Notes: generated by a model not told the origin, from the sequence alone. DNA of 64,000 nt from Cymbidium sinense (GCA_021442155.1 CM038221.1:32455906-32519905); one strand, 5' to 3'; positions 49,563-60,180 are shown, counted from the stretch's first letter. Numbers and translations: made by a program.

Positions 49563-50628
49563 TGTTGAGTGTTAAAAACTCAGTTGTGGTAGAATAAAAC
49601 ATCACTCTTTAGCTTCGTTAGAAAATCTAGCACATACATAGATAGTTGAAAAGAAAATAAGAAACTCCAGAATTTTTACGTAAAAAACCCTTGAATATGG
49701 GAAAAAAATCATGGGGCCTAGCCCAGAAAAGATTTTTCAGTATGTATTTATTTTGGACTACAAAGTTTTCCTGATAACGGGATTACAGAATTGTATATGA
49801 GAAGGGTTGTCAATGGGAATTTCAGAATCAGACAACAATAGTTGTGTAGCCGTGGTTAGGTTGTAATAGTTGTTGGTGACAGCTAATGATGGTGAATAGT
49901 GGACCGAGCAGTAGATGGCGTAGTGATGACTTAGAGATGGCCAAACGATGGTGTTGCGACCGGTGTGCGCGATGAGTTGATGTGGTTGATGTGTTGATGT
50001 GATAGTGCGGTGGTTGAAGACCACGATGTCGATAGTGATGCAGTGGTAGCCAGCAGTGGTCGGTAGCGGCGATGGTGTGAGTGAAGCGATAGTGTGAGGA
50101 TGAGATGATGGTGAGCCGCGATGTCAGCGATAATGTCAGCGTGATGATACGGTGGCAACGATGATCGGCTGGCGGCCAGCGGTGGTGGTTTGGGCGACAA
50201 TGATCGGCGACCATCGAGTGGTATGATTATGCTTGAGGATTTTCAAGCTTTAGAGCCTCTTCTCTTTAGCAGCCCCCTCATGTGAGAATGAGGCTATTTA
50301 TAGATTAGAGAAGTGATGTTTTTATAAATACATTCAAAATCCAAACAACTCCATCGTATGGCTCGAAATGATTCCATCGATCATTTGATGTATTTTAAGT
50401 ATTTGAATGCTCAAATGAAGTCACAATTAGGAGATCTTAGGCTTGTTAGATCCGGCTCATCAACACACTCGATTTGACAATAAACACTCCATATTTAGGA
50501 GTCGACTAATATCACAAAGTTTTCAATTATATTTTAAACACTTGATCTGAGTTACTCTTGACTTAGAATCAGATTCTTTCAACATCAAGATTCGTGCTTC
50601 GACTAGTAGAATTTTCAGTGCCATATCA
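49563..50628 (+). repeat. 3' LTR of element 1
   Basis: Starts TGTTGAGTGTTAAAAACTC and ends CAGTGCCATATCA. It holds a single copy of the GATG/GGCG section, GCATGATTATGCTTGAGG-type words, and CTATTTATAG at 50294-50303 as a TATA-like element. It is shorter than its 5' partner, with many differences, so the insertion is old or the pair has been reshuffled. Confidence 0.8.
50294..50303 (+). promoter_or_regulatory. TATA-like motif of the 3' LTR, element 1
   Basis: CTATTTATAG lies just after the GAATGAGG word and is conserved in the LTRs at 53574 and, on the minus strand, at 10608. Confidence 0.45.
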
Positions 50629-51937
50629 AATTCTAAAAATATTTAGAATAAATTTCATCACTAACTATGTTTTATTTTAAATCAAAATATAAAGAAAATA
50701 AAATAAAAATAAAAATTAATTCACATTATTTTTAAAAATATTCAAACTAATTTTCAAATATTTTGAATATTTTAAAAATAATTATCATAATTAAATATGT
50801 TTTATTTTATATCAAAATATTAAAAACAATAAAATAAAATTGATTCCAAACAACCCCTTAAGATTTTGAGATTCTGAACGTCCATCTTTGAGTTGCCATC
50901 GACGATTTCCCATTTATATATTTCACCTATCTGAGTGACTCAACCTGCTGTGAGTTCTGGCTTCCAATGCTTGGCTCTTCAGGATTTCAAGAAGAGTTTA
51001 TGTTGATGTGATTTGATTGGGAATGAAGAAGTGTACTATGAAAAAAAATTATACTTATTTATATTAGTTTATTTATATAATTAAATAAATTTAAATAATA
51101 TTTTAAAAGCTCATCCAATAAATAAATAAATTTGAACCTTGCTGATTCATTTATTTTTGTAAACATAATTATTGGCTGTTTAATAAATATTTTGAAACAA
51201 ATACATTAAAATGCTCATTTAAGATGGCATATTTTTAATTAATGATTTTATTCTATGTTATTATATTATTTTTTATAATTTATATACTTTAAAAATTATG
51301 TATATTATCATATGTATAAATATGATAAAAAAATATGAAATAAATAGGTGGATAGTTAAATTTAAATATTTTTCTAGTAATATTTAAGCTTAATCAAATA
51401 ATTTAAATAACTCTAATTAATTATATTAAATTATATAAAACTCTATAAATCTAATTATATAAGCTATGTGATTAAATTTTTAGCATCAAATATATGATTA
51501 ATTAAGCTTTATTAAATTTTAAATTCATTTGAACTCATTTAAAAAATTAATAAACAAGATTTCAAAGCTTTAACAATGTTTAAGCCATGTTTTATGTTGA
51601 AAATTTTATAATGGTAGATATAAATCAAGTCTTAGCTCCTTTGTCCTTTTGTTCTAAACATAAGATAAATTTTTTTTTTTGGGTTTTACCCAAATAATGC
51701 AAAACCTATTCATGAGAGTGACTTTGATGATAGATTGATCAATCTAACACATGGATTATGCTTTTCACTCAATGAATTTTTTAAAGATCATGTTCAAGTT
51801 CAAATTAGAGCTCCATTTTTTGAGTTTGAACTTGCTCATTATTTTATAAGAGAAGATAATTCTAATTAAAACGGTGAGAAGACAGTTTAATTGTGATTTA
51901 TTAAAAAAATAATCAAGATATAAAATTTGTTATCACC
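50629..51937. other. AT-rich DNA; possible MITE right end at 50857
   Basis: At 50841-50857 TGATTCCAAACAACCCC is followed by TTA, the same type of end as the element closing at 11879. This suggests a TTA-duplicating Harbinger-type MITE whose left end may lie near 43838. The rest is AT-rich without genes. Confidence 0.4.
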
Positions 51938-52570
51938 AAATGGAATTTCTAGACATATTGTATTTAAAATGGATTTTTTGCAATTCATGGAAAGATTGTA
52001 TTTATGGAATGATTGTATTTAGAATGGATGCTTGCAATTTATTGAAACATTGTATCTATGCATATAATTTGCTCAAAGAGTTGCTTTCAAGTGGGTATCA
52101 CTTGCCATGGTATCACCTTACCAAAATGAATTGGGTTCATCCTTTTTGATCTCTTATACCAAACGAAATTTTTGGACAAATTGTATTTAAAATGGATTTT
52201 TGAAATTCATGGAAAGATTGTATTTAGAATGGATGCTTGCAATTTATGGAAACATTGTATTTATACATATAATTTGCTCAAAGAGTTGCTTTTAAGTGGG
52301 TATCACTTGCCGTGGTATCACCTTGCTAAAATGAATTGGGTTCATCCTTTTTTATCTCTTATACCAAATGAAATTTTTGGACAGATTGTATTTAAAATGG
52401 ATTTTTGCAATTCATGGAAAGATTGTATTTAGAATGGATGCTTGCAATTTATGGAAACATTGTATTTATGCATATAATTGATCAAAGAGTTGCTTTTAAG
52501 TGGGTATCACTTGCCATTGTATCACCTTGCCAAAATTAATTGGGTTTATCTTTTTTTATCATTTATTTAT
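51938..52570 (+). repeat. Three tandem units of about 205 bp
   Basis: GTGGGTATCACTTGCC recurs at 52091, 52296 and 52500. Each unit also holds TTGTATTTAAAATGGATTTT, CAATTCATGGAAAGATTGTA, TTAGAATGGATGCTTGCAAT, ATATAATTTGCTCAAAGAG and AATGAATTGGGTTCATCC. The units are close to each other in sequence, so the duplication is fairly recent compared with its surroundings. The open frames here (51940-52149 and 52172-52432) simply follow the repeat. Confidence 0.9.
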
Positions 52571-53068
52571 AGGTTTTGTTAAAATTCAATGCTATACGAA
52601 TATCTAGAACTAAGTAACACAAATAAAATTATATATGAAATGACTTGTGTGTGTGGATTTTGTTAAAATTCAATTCGTTTCTTTCTTTTTATTATTGTGC
52701 TAGAGCTACTCAAGTAACTTATCATCTCTACTTGTGTGTGTGGGTAAGTTGCTCTTTTAAGTTGTATCCACTTGTAGACCTATATTCCTTTGCTTGCAGC
52801 TCCTTGTGACTTTACCTATGAATTGTTGTCACATTGTAACTTCTACTGAGAGTGTCTTTATATTGTGACCTTCTTTGTAGTCTCTCATTCCATCTTGACT
52901 TTGCTGATTGTCAATCATCCCATTAGATGTTACTTCAACGTCTCTTGGTTTGGTTGTGTGATAGCTTTTATGAGCATGGTCTATGATAAGTAAATAGAGT
53001 TTGCAACAAAGATGAAAATAAAAAAAAAGCATTTGAAGGCTTCATAACAGCTGTTAGCTTTTTAGAGT
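52571..53068. other. No gene seen between tandem repeat and element 2
   Basis: AT-rich. A 67-residue minus-strand frame at 52829-53032 is unsupported. TTTAGAG at 53061-53067 adjoins the element's 5' LTR. Confidence 0.45.
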
Positions 53069-53910
53069 TGTTGCGTGCTAGAAAACCAGTTGCGGTAGAG
53101 TAAAAGTATTCGCCTTAACCGTTGTGAAATAACACACACGTATTTAAAGAGTGAACAATAAAACTCCAATTTTATGTGAAAACCTAAAGAGGGAAAAACC
53201 AGGGCTTAGCCCGTAAAAGCTTCCACTATGTATCTGTTTGAGTACAAGATCTTCCGTCTGGATTACGAGTATATGAGAAAGGGACAACAGTTCTTGTGAC
53301 AATATTGGTGATGTTGACAATGATGTTGATGGCGATGTTGGCGACAATGTTGGCGACGATGTTGTGATGATGTCAATGATAGTGGTCGATGATGATGGCA
53401 AAGCTGGTCGACAACGGCGGATCAATGGTGGTGATGGCGGTACCGGCCGGCGGTGGTTGACAACCGTCGAGTGGTGGCACGATTGTGCTTGAAGGATCTT
53501 TAGAGCTCTCTCCTCTCTCTTTCTTGGCCTCCTTCTCCTTCACTTGGCCTCCCCTCATATGAGGAATGAGGGGCTATTTATAGGTGGAGGTGGCGTCTCA
53601 AATACATGCAAAATCGAACCACTCCCATCAGTCGTGATGATTCCCTCGATCATATGATGTATTTTGTGTATTTGAATGCTCAAATGAAGTCAGAATTGTA
53701 AGATCTTTGGCTTGTTGGAACCAGCTCATCGAGACGCTCGATTTGACTATAAACACTCCATATTTGAGAGCTTTTTAGGGATTTAACTGATATCCCAAAG
53801 TTTCCAAGGATATTTTGAGAGCTTGATCTAGACCAGTTTCAACTTCGGATAAGCTTGCTTTTAGCATCAAGATTCGTGCTTCGACTAATAATATTTTAAG
53901 TGTCATATCA
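53069..53910 (+). repeat. 5' LTR of element 2
   Basis: Starts TGTTGCGTGCTAGAAAACC, followed by AGTTGCGGTAGAGTAAAAGT and CTATGTATCTGTTTGAGTAC, a GATGTTG section, GGCACGATTGTGCTTGAAGG and GAGCTCTCTCC. CTATTTATAG follows at 53574-53583, then ATTTGAATGCTCAAATGAAG, CTATAAACACTCCATATTTG and the end AGTGTCATATCA. It is the best-preserved LTR of this family in the window. Confidence 0.85.
53574..53583 (+). promoter_or_regulatory. TATA-like motif of the 5' LTR, element 2
   Basis: CTATTTATAG follows GGAATGAGGGG. Its position and conservation in several LTR copies suggest the retrotransposon promoter. Confidence 0.5.
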
Positions 53911-53920
53911 GTTGCCCCTC

Positions 53921-53957
53921 TATTTTTGGATGACATTATCTCAATCATCCAAAAATA
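53921..53957 (+). other. Conserved hairpin just after the 5' LTR, element 2
   Basis: TATTTTTGGATGA (53921-53933) and TCATCCAAAAATA (53945-53957) form a perfect 13-bp stem with an 11-base loop, 10 bases after the LTR end. The stem is identical to that of element 1, while the loop and the surroundings differ. Confidence 0.8.
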
Positions 53958-54059
53958 TATGTCAAATACTTGAAAATAGCAAATTCTTTAATGAAATTTG
54001 AGAGTCCATTAACTACACATTTTGAAACAGATCTTCATAGAACCTGAATTATGACTAAG

Positions 54060-54600
54060 CGCGCATAAATCGTGTAGGTATCGTGGGTCTGGAATTTTGA
54101 GATTCTGGATCAGGTGCTGCGAGCTTCCATGAGCGCGATGGCCTTCTTGCCTTAGCCCCCATGAAGCGCCAGGCCTTCCGTGCCATGATAGTTCGAACCT
54201 CGGCGGTGGAAGCTGGCGGAACAGCGAAATATCTCAGCGATGAGCTGGGGTGGTCAGCCGAAGTCAGGCCCAGGGGAGCGGCGAGGAAGCTGAGAGGGGT
54301 GTGGAGGATAACATGACCGGGCGGTTGTGACCGTGCCCGGCGGTTGACCCTCTTGGGCCGTGAGACAGCCGCGGGGAGTTGCGGCCGCCATGGTGGTGGA
54401 CTCAGCAGACCCGCGTCGAGCCAGCCTTGGAGTGGCCCGGTCTTGCCGCCAGATTCTGCGAGCCGGCGAGCCCGCGACCCGCCGAGCTGGTGGCTTGACG
54501 TGTCTGCATGGGCGAATGGGTGACGGTTTTGGTGGTTTCAATGGTTTGGCGTTTTACCATTTTGCCCCTAGAAGGTCTATAAAACAGGGCGGAGAAAGCA
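54060..54600. other. GC-rich unique block inside element 2
   Basis: Sharp rise in GC content. It has overlapping frames on both strands rich in Arg, Pro, Ala and Ser (for example 54254-54541 minus, 54360-54617 plus). No family is recognised and there is no counterpart in element 1. It might be captured host sequence or expanded LTR-like low complexity. Confidence 0.4.
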
Positions 54601-54614
54601 CCTTCTCTTCTTCT

Positions 54615-55040
54615 TGAGAAGGTCGTTTGGCACGGTTCATATGGCAAGGCTCCGATTTTTCCTCGAAAGAGGCGTTGACTGTCCTTGTTGGACCGACCAA
54701 GTTTGGAGGCGATGAAGACCCGTAGTTCATACAGCGAAGCTCCGGTTTTCCCTCGAAAGAGGCGTTGCCACTTGTTGGACGGCCGGTTGAAGGCAATCAA
54801 GACCGTGGTTCATACGGTGAGGCTCGTTTTCCCTCGAAAGCGTTCGCCATCGGACCGGCCGGGTTTGGAAGCGATCAAGACCGTAGTTCATCTGGCGAGC
54901 TCCGGTTTTCCCTCGAAAGTGGCGTTAAGCGCCGCGGATAGCGGGTTTGGGCGATCAAGGCAAGATTAGTTCATGTGAGCTCGGTTTTCCGCGAAAAGCG
55001 TTGGCTTCTTGTCGGACCAGCCGGGTTGAGCAATCAGGAG
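54615..55040 (+). repeat. Array A of element 2, about 5 units
   Basis: GTTCATATGGCAAGGCTCC near 54637, then CGTAGTTCATACAGCGAAG near 54721, with further copies near 54805, 54882 and 54970. Same unit as array A of element 1 (TTTTCCCTCGAAAGAGGCG, GGACCGGCCGGGTTTGGA). Later units lose a few bases each. Confidence 0.85.
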
Positions 55041-55455
55041 ATGAGGTTGGCGAAGATGCTTTCGGCGATGGTGGCGGCGACATTGGTGGCGCAGTGACCT
55101 GATGGTAGTAGGTGGAGGTGGCCATTAGTTGGCGTCGGAGTTGAGAGCGGCAAGCAGCGGTAGTCGATGGTGGCGGCAGCGTCGATAGTCGGCGGAGATG
55201 ACCAGCGATGATGGTGGTAAGGCGAAAGGTTCGCCGGCGATAGTGGCAGCGATGTGGCAGCGGTGGCCGGCTAATGGTTAGGGCAGCAGGAGTTGTCGAG
55301 GAAACAAGCGGCAGTAGTGGTGGCCGGCTGGCGTAGTCAGCGAGATGCCGGCGAAGATAGTGGTAACCGGCGATGGCCGAGCGGTAACCGGCAGCAGTAG
55401 TCAGCAGCGGTGGCCATCTGATGGTTGGCGGCGGCAAGTGGCAAGTCGTCGGTAG
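55041..55455. repeat. GGCGATGG-type low-complexity block in element 2
   Basis: Dense GGCGATGGTGGC / GTGGCCGGC words resembling the variable section of the family A LTRs. It lies between arrays A and B, where element 1 has only an AT-rich spacer. It may be an LTR-derived fragment copied into the interior. The 185-residue minus-strand frame at 54955-55512 is low-complexity. Confidence 0.6.
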
Positions 55456-57930
55456 CCGGCGAGATCTTTGACCTATCAAGGTTGTTTGTGAGTGTGATGG
55501 CGATGCTAACATGGAATAGGTTGAATTGAATCAGCGAGATATCGAGGTTGTTTATCGAGTGTGACTTGATGATGTTAACTTTGGAAGAGGTTGCATTAGA
55601 ATCGTGAGATTTTGACCCATCAGAATTGTTTGTCGAGTGTTATCGATGATGTTAACACTTGTATGGAAGGTCGAATTGAATCCGTTGAGGATTTTGACCT
55701 ATCGAGGTTGTTTATCGGGGTTATCAGATGGCGTTAACTTTATGGAAGAGGTTGAATTCATCTGGCGAGATTTTGACTCGAGGTTGTTTATGTTACGATG
55801 GCGTTAACTTTGTATGGAAGAGAGGTTGAATTGAATCTGAGATTTTTGACCTATCGAGGTTGTTTGTCGAGTTGTAGATGGCGTTAACACGTATGGAAGA
55901 GGTTAAATCATCGCTAGGATTTTGACTGATGAGGTTGTTTGTCGAGTGTTGCTCGATGGCGTTAATATGGAAGATGTCATAGAAAGTCCACCAGGACCTT
56001 TTGACTATCTTGGGTTGTTTGTCGAGTCTTTGCTCGATGGCGTTAACTTTGTGTGGAAGAGGTTAAGACACTTTTGACCCATCTAGGTTGTTTGTCGAGT
56101 ATTTTCGATGGCGTTAACATGTGGAAGAAGTTGAATTGAATCCGCTGAGAATTTTTGACCCATCCGAGGTTGTTTGTCAGAGTGTGACTTGATGACGTTA
56201 ACCTGTATGAAAGAGGTTGCATTAAATCCGCTGAGGATTTTGACCCATTCGAGGTTGTTTGTTTAGAGTGTTGCGATGGCGTTAACTATGGAAGAATTCG
56301 AATTGAATCCGTTGAGGATTTTGACCTGAGTTGTTTGTCGAGTGTTACAGATGGCGTTAACACACTATGGAAGAGGTCAAATTGAATCAGTTGAGATTTT
56401 GACCTATCAAGTACATTTATCGAGTGTTACGATGGCGTTAACGTATGGAAGAGGTTAGATTGAATCGGCGAGATTTTGATCCATCGAGTTGTTTTTTGAG
56501 GGTGTTACGATGGCGTTAACATGGAAGAGGTCGAATTGAATCGAGGATTTTGACCCATCAGGTTGTTTGTCGAGTGTTGCATGGCGTTAACACATATGGA
56601 AGAGGTTGAATTAAATCCGAGGATTTTTGAGTTATTTTTGAGGGTCTTACAGATGGTGCTTTGTATGGAAGAGGTTGAATTAGATCGTGAGGATTTTTAC
56701 TGACTCAGAGGTTGTTTGTTAGAGTGTTGCAGATGGCGTTAACTTTGTATTGAAGAGATGTAGAAAGTCCACCAGGACCTTTTGACCTATCTAGGTTGTA
56801 CGGAGTCTTTTCGATGGCGTTAACTTTTATGTGGAAGAGGTGAGGAAGTCCACCAAGGACCTTTTGACCCATCCTAGGTTGTTTGTCAGAGTCTTTGCTC
56901 GATGACGTTAACCTGTGTGGAAGAGGTTGAATTGAATCCGCTGAGGATTTTTGACCCATCCGAGGTTGTTTGTCAGAGTGTGACTTGATGACGTTAACCT
57001 GTGTGGAAGAGGTTGCATTGAATCCGAGATTTTGACTATCGAGGTTGTTTGTCGAGTGTTACGATGTCGTTAACTTTGTATGAAAAGAGGTCGAATTAGA
57101 TCCAGTTGAGGATTTTGACCTATCAGGAGGTTGTTTGTCGAGTGTTACGATGACATTAACATATGGAAGAATTGAATTAATCCATTGAGATTTTGACTAT
57201 CGAGAGGTTGTTTATCGAGGGTGCAGATGTGATGTTAACTGTATGGAAGAGGTTGAACAATCCAAGGATTTTGACCCTTGAGGTTATTTTAGGGTGTTAG
57301 CCGATGGCGTTAACATATGGAAGAATTATTGATGAGATTTTATTGTTTGTCCAGTGTTACCCATCGTTAACATATGGAAGAATGAATCGGATTTTGACAT
57401 ATCAGGTTGTTGTGATCTTGATGGCCTGCTTGTATGGAAGAGATTAATGGATTTTTGACTATCAGGTTGTTTATTGGTGTTACAGATGATGTTATCTATG
57501 GAAGAGGTTGAATTGAATCCGCTATGACCCATGGTTGTTTGTGAGTGTTGCCGATGGCGTTAACACTGTGGAAGAGGTTGAATTGAATCCATGAGGATTT
57601 TGACTATCTCGAGGTTGTTTTGGTTTACGATGGCGTTAACTATGGAAGAAACAAATGAATTTTGATTTTTGACTAAGGTTGTTGTCATGTTGCCCATGGC
57701 GTTAACATTTGTGGAAGAGGTTATGAATTTTGAAATTTTTGATATCAGAGGTTATTTGTGGTGTTACAATGGCGTTAACTTGTATGGAAGAGGTCAATTG
57801 AATCGATTTTGATCGAGGTTTATTTGTATTGCAGATGATTAACGTGTAAGAGGTTATGAATGAGGATTTTTTGACCCATCATTGTTTATTCAGTGTTAGA
57901 TGCGTTAACTATGGAAGAATTGAATTAAAA
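55456..57930 (+). repeat. Array B of element 2, about 30 units with higher-order pattern
   Basis: The unit is GATTTTGACC, ATCGAGGTTGTTTGTCGAG, TGTTACGATGGCGTTAAC, TATGGAAGAGGTTGAATTGA. Most units have the derived GATGGCGTTAAC instead of GATGACGTTAAC. Two stretches (about 56120-56270 and 56850-57020) keep the ancestral form with CAGAGTGTGACTTGATGACG. A AAAGTCCACCAGGACC variant occurs near 55983 and 56763. The recurrence at about 780-800 bp shows a roughly nine-unit block was duplicated. Units towards the right end are short and damaged. Confidence 0.85.
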
Positions 57931-58240
57931 CTTCCGTTTTTTGGTTGTAAAGTTGCTCCTTAACCGGTCTCATTTTTCCATGAGTATGAGTGGAAAAATA
58001 TAATTTGCAAAATATATCTCTTCTCATGTTGAAATATCCTCCAACTTTGACTTGTTTCTTAGGATAATGTCGATTAGATACTTAACATGGGTGATCTTGA
58101 GATTGAGTCTAATTTTTTTGACATCCCAATGAACTAAGTTTGATGAATTTCATTAATAGCTCCTTAAAGCGAAATCTTTTGTCGATGGTGATTTTTGTTG
58201 GGAACATAGCCATACAAGATATAATGATCGGATCCGACCA
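57931..58240 (+). other. 3' internal segment of element 2
   Basis: Matches 49245-49560 of element 1 weakly (AAGTTGCTYCTT, TTTTTCATGAGTAT-like words and TTAGATAYCTA). The antisense frame seen in element 1 is interrupted here. No clear polypurine tract is visible before the LTR. Confidence 0.5.
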
Positions 58241-58939
58241 GATGCGTGCTAGAAAACCAATTGGTAAGTATTGCTTTATTTGTGAAATGAACAGTATTTA
58301 AAAGTGAACAATAAAATTCTAGAATTTTGTGGAAAACCTCAAAAAGAAAAAACAATTTAGTGGTCACAATGTATATTTAGTACAAGATCTTCCGATCCAA
58401 GGTTAATTGTATATATGAAAATTTCATCGGCAATGTTGATGGCATGTTGACGATGTTGACGATTGGCGATGATGTTGATATGAAATCGATAGTGGTCGAT
58501 GATGATGGCCACATTAACAAATTGGCGGTGGTGGCGGCGGTGGTTGACAACCGTCAGTGGTAACGATTGCTTGGAGGATCTTGAGTCTCTTCTCTTGCTT
58601 GCCTCCTTCTCTTCACTTAGCCTCCCTCATGATATTTATAGATTGGAGAAGGTGTCTCAATACATGCAAAAGAACCACTTCCTCCAATACTCATGATGAT
58701 TCCCTCGATCATGATGTATTTTGTATATTTGAATGCTCAAATGAATTGTAAGATCTTTGGCTTGTTGTGTTGGCTCATCGAGATGCTTGATTTATAAACA
58801 CTCCATATTTGAGGCTTTTTAGGATTTGCGATATCCCAAAGTTTCCAAGGATATTTTGAGAGCTTGTCTGACAGTTTCAACTTGATCGACTTGCTTTTAG
58901 CATATGAGTGCTTTATATAATATTTTAAGTGTCATATCA
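58241..58939 (+). repeat. 3' LTR of element 2
   Basis: Starts near TGCGTGCTAGAAAACCAATTG and ends AAGTGTCATATCA. It is shorter than the 5' LTR, mainly by many small deletions. A TATTTATAG word at 58635-58643 is the TATA-like site. Confidence 0.8.
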
Positions 58940-59480
58940 AAGTTGTGGCAACCTACCTTTAGCCTTTAAGGTAACGATCTCATGTGGCACTCCATATTTA
59001 GATAATAGATATGTAGAGTCAAGAGCCTTTATATCTAGCCACACTTGATGCTCTTTTGCATTAATGAAGATTATTTGGGCTAGAAGTTTGTTATTTTCTC
59101 AACTTATAATGTGTTGTGCTCCTTATTGCATATCTCTTATCTAGTTAATATGCATCTTTTACTTCTTTGTTGTAACTGTAAACTCTCAATCAAAAGTAGG
59201 TTGTTTGATTCAACTGGGTTTCATCGCTCGTGTGATAATATTAGGAGCTTAAAATGGAAAATCCAAGGGAAGGTGGAGCAGGGAGTTACTTAGAGATGTA
59301 AAAATAATATATTGTGATCTTTGTCTCAAGGAGATAGACTTGGGCAATAGGACACCTATTTTAATAAGGAGGGTTGGAATAATTTAATCAAAAATTTTAA
59401 GGGAGCGGAAGGGAACAATAGGACACAACTTAAAAAAAATGGGATCGGTTAAGAAGGATTGAAATTGTGGAAAGAGTTGA
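58940..59480. other. Flank between element 2 and the Harbinger remnant
   Basis: No gene supported. The frame at 59111-59293 has no recognised similarity. GGGGCGTTTGGTGGTGAGAA at 59524-59543, just to the right, resembles the end of a Harbinger-type element, but a matching right end was not found. Confidence 0.4.
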
Positions 59481-59616
59481 AATAAGGATCAAGGTTTGGG
59501 ATGGGATCCTATAAAGAAGCATGGGGCGTTTGGTGGTGAGAAAAGATTTTGGTAAATTTCGAATACATACTTGTATGTTCTAATTACTCCACAAAGAGTT
59601 CATATGAACATAACAT

Positions 59617-60180
59617 GTGACCATAATTTTAAATTATAGATATTTCCAAATGCGAAAAAAATTTAGATATTGCAAATTAGACCCTGAAATTGAAAAGAAA
59701 TTAGATCTCATGTTCAGTGGTGTGGTTGCCACAGGTGCCCACTCTTGGACAGCAACTCAAGAAGCTGACGATGTTGTGAAAGAACATAATTATTCTAAGC
59801 GAAGGTCTGCTTCAAATGATTCAGACTACGAATTATTACATGCCAAAGATTCCCACACTGAATCCAGTCATGCTAGGCGTTCATAGACTCTAGCTCCGAG
59901 AGGTCAAAAAAAGAAGAAGGGAGGTGCTGGATTTCTCCGACATCAGATATCACAGTTAGTCAGTGCATGCAATTCCAAAGCGAATATGGCAATTGCACTG
60001 CCATCACTATCTGAGGAGATCACTATTTTAGATAAAATCACAGAAGTTTTTGAAGATATTCCACTTTATCTTCATTCAATGAGGTTGTTTGAAGATGCAA
60101 ACAAGTGTGAGATATTTGTGGCTATGGCACCTGAAAGGAGAGTTCATTATCTGCGTTATTATTTTGAAACTTCTCTATGA
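59617..60180 (+). pseudogene. Harbinger Myb/SANT-like ORF1, 3' part, interrupted
   Basis: 59617-59883 encodes FQMRKKFRYCKLDPEIEKKL, DLMFSGVVATGAHSWT and a Ser-rich linker, like the region after the Myb domain in plant Harbinger ORF1 and L10-interacting MYB proteins. After a TAG at 59884 the frame continues with KKKGGAGFLRHQISQLV, and the C-terminal helix block runs at 59986-60180 with DIPLYLHSMRLFED and MAPERRVHYLRYYFE. A TTATAG before ATATTTCCAAATG looks like an intron acceptor; the N-terminal Myb exon is not recognised upstream. Confidence 0.75.

Larger units (their letters stand above)
43966..50628 (+). mobile_element. LTR element 1 (family A), non-autonomous, tandem-array interior
   Basis: The 5' LTR is 43966-45747 and the 3' LTR 49563-50628, both ending in a TATCA word. 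The interior (45748-49562) has no gag, protease, integrase or reverse transcriptase similarity. It consists of a conserved hairpin, an AT-rich spacer, array A (about 90 bp), array B (about 88 bp) and a short 3' segment with an antisense frame. The layout equals that of element 2. It qualifies as a large non-autonomous (LARD-like) element that would need proteins from a partner. Tat-lineage Ty3/gypsy elements such as Grande carry tandem repeats and an antisense frame near the 3' LTR, so a Tat-like origin is possible but unproven. Confidence 0.75.
53069..58939 (+). mobile_element. LTR element 2 (family A), non-autonomous, tandem-array interior
   Basis: 5' LTR 53069-53910 and 3' LTR about 58241-58939. 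The interior holds the same hairpin, then a GC-rich unique block (54060-54600), array A (54615-55040), a GATGGTGGCGG-type block (55041-55455), array B (55456-57930) and a short 3' segment. No gag-pol similarity. It lies on the same strand as element 1, about 2.4 kb away. Flanking bases AGAGT and AAGTT do not form a clean target duplication, which fits age or rearrangement. Confidence 0.75.

Noticed and set aside
49758..50214. Three overlapping minus-strand frames in the 3' LTR of element 1
   Set aside because: Same LTR low-complexity section; simultaneous openness of several frames reflects base composition.
54955..55512. A 185-residue minus-strand frame
   Set aside because: It spans the GGCGATGG block and array units, has a Pro/Ser/Thr/Arg-rich composition typical of GC-rich simple sequence, and has no counterpart in element 1.
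53064..58944. Target duplication of LTR element 2 (AGAGT and AAGTT)
   Set aside because: The pentamers do not match without an added gap, so I do not claim a duplication.
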